Shown piece by piece: positions 8,185 to 13,165 of a DNA stretch of 13,165 nucleotides. How positions within the stretch are numbered: the first letter of the stretch is position 1; every line of letters begins with the position of its first letter. The stretch comes from Planctomycetaceae bacterium (GTDB lineage Bacteria > Planctomycetota > Planctomycetia > Planctomycetales > Planctomycetaceae): assembly GCA_029259875.1 (NCBI GenBank), contig JAJDEK010000157.1:1-13165 (forward strand), in the 5' to 3' direction. Under the pieces are notes generated by a model. It did not search any database and was not told the origin of the DNA. It saw nothing but the letters and a program-made list of their open reading frames with translations. The translations under genes were made by a program, and so were the position numbers.

Positions 8185-8637
8185 GAGCAATTCGTAAGGA
8201 CAAGATTTTATGAGGAAAAATTTTGCTGCCTTGATCTACTGGAGCGATCACAGCAAAACAAGCCGGTTTCTAAATGTGCGGGGAAGACAACTCGAATTCC
8301 TTCACATGCGAAGCATACCACATCCACAGAACACGTGAACACACAGTGAGATCAAAATCGATGCAATCCTATTTCGACTATCGACAAATTCACACACTAC
8401 ATCCTATAAAACTTATTGGTACTCGCCCCTTGATTTCAAACGCACCTACATTCTAGGCAGCCCAAGAGGGGAGACAAGCAATGAACCACGAATCGTGATA
8501 AACACTTGCTGTACCTGAAGATTGAACAATCGACATCATCGCGGTACGCTGAATCAAAGTGTTTGATCAATCAACGAAGAGAAGACAAGACAGGATCAAA
8601 CAAAATCCGTTATCAGCATCATGAAAGCAAACAGACC
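8185..8637. other. Divergent intergenic region between exporter operon and GDPD gene
   Basis: About 450 bases separate the diverging ABC and GDPD genes. Short open frames exist on both strands but none has family resemblance or a convincing ribosome binding site, apart from a five-codon frame at 8481-8498 (MNHES) preceded by AGGGGAG. An 11-base palindrome CACGAATCGTG lies at 8487-8497. Both promoters are presumably here; no strong -35/-10 pair stands out. Confidence 0.5.
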
Positions 8638-9471
8638 ATGATCTTACATTTCAGATCTCTGACTCTCGCGTTAACGATTTTCTTTGTCACTGTGAGCTCT
8701 TACTTTGTTGAAGCAGGACAGCCACTGATCGTCGCTCATCGGGGTTTGTTGCATATTGCGCCGGAAAACACGCTGGCAAATTTTCGGGCGTGCCTTGAAT
8801 TGCAACTCGGTTTCGAATTTGATGTGCAGCGAACGAAAGACGGACATCTGGTCTGCATCCATGACAGCACTGTTGACCGTACTACCAATGGCATGGGTAA
8901 AGTTTCAGAAATGACGTTGGCTGAAGTGAAGCAACTCGATGCGGGGAGTTGGTTTGATTCTCGATTTGCCAGTGAAAAAGTACCGACAGTGGATGAAGTT
9001 CTAAAATTGGTCGCCGCGTATCGAAAGTATGACATTTTGATTGCCGTCGATTTCAAAGACGCCGACGTCGAACAGGATGTGGTTCGAATGGCTGAGAAAC
9101 ACAAAGTGTTGAATCGGTTGCTGTTCATCGGCAGAACGATTCAAGAACCGAAAGTTCGCGCAAACATCAAAGCGATCTCTAACAAAGCACAGACCGCGGC
9201 TGTCGCCAATAATGCATCAGAGTTTTCCGCAGCGCTGGCGGCTCCGAATGCGGATTGGGTTTATGTCAGATATCTTCCACCAAAAGAGCAAATCGAACGC
9301 GTACATCTCGCAAACAAGCGCGCGTTCATCGCAGGCTCCACTGTCAGTGGCAAGGTACCAAAGAACTGGCAATCTGCTGCCAGTGTCGGTATCGATGCGA
9401 TTCTGACTGATTACCCACTGGCACTGAGGGCCACTCTCAAGCAGAGTAAACAGAATTCGGTAAGAAAGTAA
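8638..9471 (+). CDS. Secreted glycerophosphodiester phosphodiesterase family protein
   Basis: 277 residues from the ATG at 8638. The open frame extends upstream to a TTG at 8506, but the ATG gives a proper signal peptide (hydrophobic core LTLALTIFFVTVSSYF, likely cleavage after VEA at about residue 26), and the upstream codons look non-coding. GDPD fold landmarks are VAHRG with His34, PENTLANF (42-49), EFDVQRTKDG with Glu60 and Asp62, CIHDSTVDRTTNG with His75, and a late TDYP (258-260 region). The two His residues and the acidic pair are the metal and catalytic residues of the family. The third acidic position is Asp (AVDFKD) where many members have Glu. These enzymes hydrolyse glycerophosphodiesters to glycerol-3-phosphate and an alcohol. 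A periplasmic location and phosphate or glycerol scavenging are inferred. It is divergent from the exporter operon and appears monocistronic. Confidence 0.9.
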   Translation: MILHFRSLTLALTIFFVTVSSYFVEAGQPLIVAHRGLLHIAPENTLANFRACLELQLGFEFDVQRTKDGHLVCIHDSTVDRTTNGMGKVSEMTLAEVKQLDAGSWFDSRFASEKVPTVDEVLKLVAAYRKYDILIAVDFKDADVEQDVVRMAEKHKVLNRLLFIGRTIQEPKVRANIKAISNKAQTAAVANNASEFSAALAAPNADWVYVRYLPPKEQIERVHLANKRAFIAGSTVSGKVPKNWQSAASVGIDAILTDYPLALRATLKQSKQNSVRK

Positions 9472-9616
9472 AACTTGCTATTTCCAACGAACCCTTCTTT
9501 AACAAACCATGTCAATGTAAGGTCCGTTGCAAATCGTCTTTCCAGCGGCGTTTAGGTCACCCGGGAGGGTTTGGTGCTGAACGTTCCGTGTATGGGATCT
9601 GATGGGATGATTGCAA

Positions 9617-9691
9617 TGCAGGTTAGCTCAATGGCAGAGCACCAGGTTTAGACCCTGTTTGTTACGGGTTCGAGTCCCGTACCGACTCCCA
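9617..9691 (+). tRNA. tRNA-like gene, anticodon UAG, degenerate acceptor stem (possible pseudo-tRNA)
   Basis: A cloverleaf can be drawn by hand. T8-A9 is followed by a D stem GCTC/GAGC (9626-9629/9637-9640) with a GG-containing loop. The anticodon stem CAGG/CCTG closes a 7-base loop TTTAGAC with T33 and anticodon TAG at 9649-9651. A 5-base variable loop follows, then a perfect T stem ACGGG/CCCGT with loop TTCGAGT, and an encoded CCA (9689-9691). The acceptor stem pairs at only four of seven positions (TGCAGGT against ACCGACT; positions 1, 3 and 4 mismatch), and position 27-43 is also a mismatch. A UAG anticodon formally reads the leucine codon CUA, but bacterial tRNA-Leu has a long variable arm that this lacks. 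It may be a decayed or chimeric tRNA, a tRNA-like leader element, or an unusual functional tRNA. Confidence 0.6.
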
Positions 9692-10107
9692 AGGTAGTTG
9701 GCTAAAAACCAACATCTATGAAACCGGACGGAGGCAGATGTCTGTTGGATCGGCTTTAGGTAATGGACTTCGTGTGGATTGCTTGCGATCTGCGTGATGA
9801 AAGTTGTCTGAGGCAGCACGTGATGACGCTATGCAGTACGTGGATACCGCGTTTGTGCTTTAGTAGTTGAAGAAGAGAGCAGCAATGAGGTTCGCCAGAA
9901 CAGAATTCTACGGAAAACTGTGAAGGAAACTTCGGCGTGAAACAATTCGGACGCTGCTGAAGACGTTTGCTGAAGCGTACTCCGCGATTCATTCGTGTGA
10001 TCGGCGAACATTCTGTCTTCGAAAGGTGTCTTAAACAAAATGGTTGCGGTATTGAAACCGTATTTTTATTTGTCTTCCCTTCTTGAAACAGAGTGGAAAT
10101 GAAAAGT
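9692..10107 (+). other. Non-coding stretch between tRNA-like element and slipin gene
   Basis: More than 400 bases with no convincing coding region; the minus-strand open frames here show no recognisable domain, and one simply reads through the tRNA-like sequence. Just after the tRNA-like element is a small hairpin GTTGG-CTAAAAA-CCAAC (9697-9713). Its 3' arm could alternatively pair with TGTTGG at 9743-9748. Nothing else recognised. Confidence 0.4.
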
Positions 10108-10129
10108 CCGGGGATGATCCCCGGGGAGG
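10108..10129 (+). promoter_or_regulatory. Leader hairpin abutting the slipin ribosome binding site
   Basis: Perfect 6-base GC stem CCGGGG (10108-10113) / CCCCGG (10119-10124) with loop ATGAT. Its 3' arm runs into GGGGAGG (10123-10129), the Shine-Dalgarno for the ATG at 10136. Folding would place a stable hairpin at the edge of the ribosome binding site and could damp initiation. Regulation is inferred. Confidence 0.4.
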
Positions 10130-10135
10130 TCTGTG

Positions 10136-11242
10136 ATGTTCGGCATCAAACGATACAAAATTCGTAGCTATGAAATGGGGCTGCTGTTCCAGGATGGTGA
10201 ATTCAAGGGATTGCTCACTAGCGGTACGCACTGGTTTCTCAACCCGTTGTTTAAGGTTTACGTCGACGTGATCTCGCAACGTGATCCATGGCTGGTTCAT
10301 GAGAAGCTGGACCTGATTGTCAATTCAGGAGCGCTGAAGGAACGCGCCGTGGTATTGGACTTGAAGGACAACGAACGGGCACTGGTCTGGATTGAGAATC
10401 GATTCAGCCACATCCTGCCAGCGGGCTTGTACGCTTACTGGACGGATCAGAAGGATGTCCGAGTCGAAGTCGTTGATGCTCACACGGTATGGTTCGAACA
10501 CGCAGACCTGAAGATCATCGCTCGTTCTCCAATGGTGCAGAGTGTGCTTGATGTCTGCAAGGTGGAACGTGACTGTGTGGGTGTACTGTTTATCGACGGT
10601 CGTTATGTCGACACGCTGGCACCAGGTCTGTATGCCTTTTGGAAAGGACAGTCAGAAGCCAAAGTGGTCGAGATTGACCTGCGAGAAACGATGGTTGACG
10701 TCAGTGGTCAGGACATCATGACGGCTGATAAGGTGACGTTACGGATTAACGCCGTGGTGACCTATAAGATCATCGATGCGCGAAAAGCGGTCAGCCAGAC
10801 GGATGACGTACGGCAGGCATTGTATCGTGAAACGCAGCTCGTGCTGCGTGGGATGCTTGGTGCCCGTGAACTCGACGTGTTCCTGATGGAAAAGGACTCT
10901 GTCGCACGAGATATCGAGGAAAATGTTCGTCAGCGCGCAAGCGAATTAGGTCTAAAGATCGCTTCGGTCGGTATCCGAGATGTGATTCTGCCGGGTGATA
11001 TGAAGGACCTGATGAACAAAGTCACGGAGGCCAAAAAAGCAGCAGAGGCCAACCTGATCGCGCGGCGTGAAGAGACGGCGGCGATTCGTAGTCAGGCTAA
11101 CACGGCCAAACTACTACAGGATAATCCAGTACTTATGCGAATGCGTGAGCTGGAAGTCCTGGAAAATATCGCATCCAACAACAAGCTCAATATCGTCCTA
11201 GGCGAGATGGGCTTGGCGGATAAAGTGGTTAACCTGCTGTAA
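10136..11242 (+). CDS. Slipin / SPFH (band 7) family protein with triplicated N-terminal module
   Basis: 368 residues from the ATG at 10136, six bases after a GGGGAGG ribosome binding site; a GTG directly upstream (10133) is less well placed. Three related beta-rich modules precede the core: GLLFQDGEFKGLLTSGTHWF (15-34), ALVWIENRFSHILPAGLYAYW (82-102) and GVLFIDGRYVDTLAPGLYAFW (149-169). The SPFH/band-7 core follows at about 175-300 (DVSGQDIMTADKVTLRINAV, RQALYRETQLVLRGMLGARELD, ASVGIRDVILPGDMK), then a charged coiled coil (about 296-325) and a C-terminal tail. No membrane-spanning segment is visible at the N-terminus, unlike classic slipins and stomatins, so it may be peripheral or soluble. 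SPFH proteins form oligomeric scaffolds linked to membrane microdomains and protease control; the role here is unknown. It appears to be a single-gene unit ended by a strong terminator, and no NfeD-like partner is adjacent. Confidence 0.88.
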   Translation: MFGIKRYKIRSYEMGLLFQDGEFKGLLTSGTHWFLNPLFKVYVDVISQRDPWLVHEKLDLIVNSGALKERAVVLDLKDNERALVWIENRFSHILPAGLYAYWTDQKDVRVEVVDAHTVWFEHADLKIIARSPMVQSVLDVCKVERDCVGVLFIDGRYVDTLAPGLYAFWKGQSEAKVVEIDLRETMVDVSGQDIMTADKVTLRINAVVTYKIIDARKAVSQTDDVRQALYRETQLVLRGMLGARELDVFLMEKDSVARDIEENVRQRASELGLKIASVGIRDVILPGDMKDLMNKVTEAKKAAEANLIARREETAAIRSQANTAKLLQDNPVLMRMRELEVLENIASNNKLNIVLGEMGLADKVVNLL

Positions 11243-11264
11243 CCACGGCCGCGATGTCATCTGC

Positions 11265-11303
11265 GCCCCAGATTCGACTTCGAATCTGGGGCCGTTCCTT
11301 TTT
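11265..11303 (+). terminator. Rho-independent terminator of the slipin gene
   Basis: Perfect 12-base stem (11265-11276 with 11281-11292, beginning GCCCCAGATTCG) closed by the loop ACTT, then a T tract at 11299-11303. It lies 23 bases after the slipin stop codon. No T tract is found on the opposite strand, so it serves the plus strand only. Confidence 0.85.
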
Positions 11304-11325
11304 ATAGCCAGCTCTTCAACGAAAT

Positions 11326-11994
11326 TTAATCAGCACGAAACGAATTGTCTTTCTGAAAAAGGACAACAACAGCATCAGACACCGTCAGCGTTGCATTCCA
11401 ATGGTTGGCCAGCCATTGGAACGTTTCAATTGAGTAGAAACAGACATGCGTTGGATCGTTTTTGTAGTGCCAACGTGAAAATGCTTCCTGGTCGATGACG
11501 CGTTTCGTCATGATGCCCAGTAATCCTTCTGGTTTTAAACAAGACCAAAGTCGATCTAATTCCCGTTGTGGATAATGTAAATGCTCTACCACTTCGGATG
11601 CAGTAATGAAATCATACTGCTGATGTAACGGCGTGGGATCGGGTGCATAGAAGGGATCATAAATCTCCATCGAATGCCCGGCCTCTTCGAACATCACAGA
11701 GAGTGTTGGCCCCGGCCCCGAACCAAAATCGAGACCGCAACTTCCAGAATGTAAACGCTGTGATAACGGAGTGAAAAGTCGTCCCAGAAAACGGCGGTAG
11801 CGCGGATCATCGGCTGAATTTTCGTGCTTGTCGTATTGTGCTTGCTCCTCTTTCGGAGGCAAAAAACATTTGGGTGACACAAAAACCAAATGACAAGTCG
11901 GGCAACGAAAATACTCGCGGTTATCCTGATAGAAAAGACTACCTTCCGATATATGACACAAGGGACAAATCTGATCAACGTGCTCGTGATTCAC
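11326..11994 (-). CDS. Class I SAM-dependent methyltransferase with N-terminal zinc ribbon
   Basis: 222 residues starting at a GTG (11994); no in-frame ATG lies close upstream, and the ribosome binding site is weak (GGGATA). Residues 10-34 form a four-cysteine zinc ribbon (C10-P-L-C13 and C31-P-T-C34). The methyltransferase core has motif I LDFGSGPGP at 88-96, the IYDPFY region at 111-116 corresponding to the strand-2 acidic position, and SEVVEHLHYP at 133-142, typical of the Methyltransf_23 type. NDPTHVCFYS at 179-188 is a conserved late motif of this type. Such proteins are often associated with cell-surface sugar or small-molecule methylation, but the substrate here is unknown. It converges on the slipin gene and diverges from the sulfatase, with no obvious operon partner. 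It is predicted cytoplasmic, with no signal peptide or membrane segment. Confidence 0.85.
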   Translation of the reverse strand: MNHEHVDQICPLCHISEGSLFYQDNREYFRCPTCHLVFVSPKCFLPPKEEQAQYDKHENSADDPRYRRFLGRLFTPLSQRLHSGSCGLDFGSGPGPTLSVMFEEAGHSMEIYDPFYAPDPTPLHQQYDFITASEVVEHLHYPQRELDRLWSCLKPEGLLGIMTKRVIDQEAFSRWHYKNDPTHVCFYSIETFQWLANHWNATLTVSDAVVVLFQKDNSFRAD

Positions 11995-12402
11995 TGGGAA
12001 TATCCCATAGCGTTATTAATGACATACATTATGATTGAACTGTCCTATCCGACAAACTGCATCGAATACAGAGTGATGACATTGACCTGTATTGAAAAGA
12101 TAGAATTAGAAATTGGATAAGGATTGATTGTACAAACGCGCCCACTCTTTTGAAGAATAACTCCCATAAACCTTAAAAATAGTTAAAGCATATAGAATTG
12201 ATCCCATTACGAGCTCGAATTAACGTCGATAATCGCAATGATTGAATATTAATCCAAAGAAGCATCATCATACCAATCGCAGTTTAACCTTGAATCGATT
12301 GATTATGCTTGTTAGCCTCCCTGCTATTCTTGGGCAAACAGCACAGGGAAATCCAATGAAGTTCGGCTTTGATTCGCCCAGTCACATACAAGGGGAAGCA
12401 CA
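11995..12402. other. AT-rich divergent intergenic region
   Basis: About 408 bases, clearly more AT-rich than the flanking genes, between the diverging methyltransferase and sulfatase genes. It must hold promoters for both, but no -35/-10 pair is convincing by eye. A 21-codon frame beginning at 12356 overlaps the sulfatase start out of frame and has no ribosome binding site. Confidence 0.5.
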
Positions 12403-13165
12403 ATGGACCCATCTCCGATGAATCGTCGAGATTTCAATAAGCTGGCTGTCGCAGCAGTTGGCGGAGCAAACATTGCCGACCAACGAGTTGCCTCTGGCGA
12501 GCATGAAAAGAATAGTGAACCGCCTTATAACATTGTGATGGTGATGGTCGACCAAGAATCATACCACCTGAACCGGCCAGCCGATTTTGAGCTTCCTGCC
12601 CGAGAAGAACTGCGACGACGGGGTACGTCATTCGAAAAACACTATATAGCATCGGCGATGTGTACGCCTTCACGAGGCGCCATTTTTAGTGGACAACCAC
12701 CTCAGATCAATGGGGTATTCGACCAGATGGAACTCGGGTATGTCCCCAGTTTGAACACAAGCATGCCAAGCATGGGAACCGTAATGAAGCAACTCGGCTA
12801 CGCAACAGCCTATTTTGGGAAATTTGAACTCCTCCGCAACATCATCTATCCCAAAGTGAACGTGAATTACACGAGGGCACTCGTTGATTATGGTTTTGAT
12901 ACCTTTGCTCCTGATGGCGACAAAATCGGTGGCCCCGGTCAAGGTTACGACACGGACGGCTACACGGTCCAAGCCGGAAACCGTTGGATACGCACGAATG
13001 CCCATCGATTAAACCGTGAAGGCAAGCCGTGGTTTTTGCTCACCAGCATGGTCAGTCCACACGACATTATGTATGCAGACGCAAATCTACCTGGTGAACG
13101 CGTACAAGTTTCACAAGTGAAAGCGAAACTGACGCATGCTCCCCAAAACACACTCTATCAGAAAA
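12403..13165 (+). CDS. Tat-exported sulfatase (arylsulfatase family), 5' part
   Basis: 254 codons are visible before the window ends; complete family members are about 450-550 residues. The ATG at 12403 follows AGGGGAAG at good spacing; a second ATG at 12418 lies just before the twin-arginine motif. NRRDFNKLAVAAVGG (7-21) is a Tat signal, implying export of the folded enzyme. The sulfatase signature CTPSR is at 87-91: Cys87 would be converted to formylglycine by a maturase not in this window. VMVMVDQE (45-52) is the first metal-binding strand, with DQ in place of the more common DD, as in choline-sulfatase-like members. Lys140 (YFGK) and SPHD (218-221) match further active-site positions. These enzymes release sulfate from sulfated sugars or other esters; the substrate is not predictable here. 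Large sulfatase sets are characteristic of marine planctomycetes. Confidence 0.92.
   Translation, partial: MDPSPMNRRDFNKLAVAAVGGANIADQRVASGEHEKNSEPPYNIVMVMVDQESYHLNRPADFELPAREELRRRGTSFEKHYIASAMCTPSRGAIFSGQPPQINGVFDQMELGYVPSLNTSMPSMGTVMKQLGYATAYFGKFELLRNIIYPKVNVNYTRALVDYGFDTFAPDGDKIGGPGQGYDTDGYTVQAGNRWIRTNAHRLNREGKPWFLLTSMVSPHDIMYADANLPGERVQVSQVKAKLTHAPQNTLYQK

Noticed and set aside
8274..8456. Small plus-strand frame upstream of the GDPD gene considered as an exported peptide cargo
   Set aside because: No GG leader, no signal peptide, no ribosome binding site, and a composition typical of translated non-coding DNA.
9628..10038. Overlapping minus-strand frames between the GDPD and slipin genes
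   Set aside because: One reads through the tRNA-like sequence (its GTRTR stretch is the usual artefact of a translated T arm); none shows a domain or a plausible start.
11838..12120. Plus-strand frames overlapping the methyltransferase start and the intergenic region
   Set aside because: Mostly antisense to the zinc ribbon and without a ribosome binding site or family resemblance.
12356..12421. 21-codon frame (begins MKFGFDSPSH) overlapping the sulfatase start as a leader peptide
   Set aside because: No Shine-Dalgarno before its ATG and out of frame with the well-supported sulfatase start at 12403.
1..13165. CRISPR arrays, insertion sequences, integrases or long direct repeats
   Set aside because: No regularly spaced repeats, transposase or recombinase motifs were seen, and no second copy of the tRNA-like 3' end was found in the window by eye.

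Overview
The window looks like a chromosomal segment of a Gram-negative-type bacterium, most likely a planctomycete (inference). The support is the mix of a Tat-exported sulfatase, a signal-peptide-bearing glycerophosphodiester phosphodiesterase, a MetA-type outer-membrane barrel, a C39-like ABC/HlyD/TolC exporter, and moderate GC. The sequence alone does not fix the genus. No insertion sequence, transposase, integrase, CRISPR array or rRNA was seen.

Layout. At the left edge lies the 3' part of a yaaA-family gene (2-469, +), followed by a COMT/hydroxyindole-type O-methyltransferase (513-1520, +). Converging on it is a minus-strand block of four envelope genes, in transcription order: an ABC exporter with an N-terminal C39-like domain (8184-5995), an HlyD-type membrane fusion protein (6005-4521, overlapping the ABC gene by 11 bases), a TolC-family outer-membrane lipoprotein (4311-2590) and a MetA-type outer-membrane barrel (2505-1540). 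The first three form a complete inner-membrane/adaptor/outer-membrane set, as in type I secretion or tripartite efflux. The ABC nucleotide-binding domain keeps Walker A but has lost the signature, the Walker B glutamate and the H-loop histidine. No obvious secreted substrate lies in the window.

Divergent from the ABC gene is a secreted glycerophosphodiester phosphodiesterase (8638-9471, +). A 660-base stretch without a protein gene follows. It holds a tRNA-like sequence (9617-9691) with anticodon UAG, a short variable loop and a badly paired acceptor stem, and ends in a GC-rich hairpin next to the ribosome binding site of a slipin/SPFH gene (10136-11242, +). That protein carries three copies of a short beta-rich module before its band-7 core and is closed by a clear rho-independent terminator (11265-11303).

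A zinc-ribbon class I methyltransferase (11994-11326, -) and the 5' part of a Tat-signal sulfatase (12403 to the right edge, +) diverge from a 408-base AT-rich intergenic region. The strongest leads are the degenerate ABC ATPase in an otherwise intact exporter, the odd tRNA-like element, and the triplicated module in the slipin.
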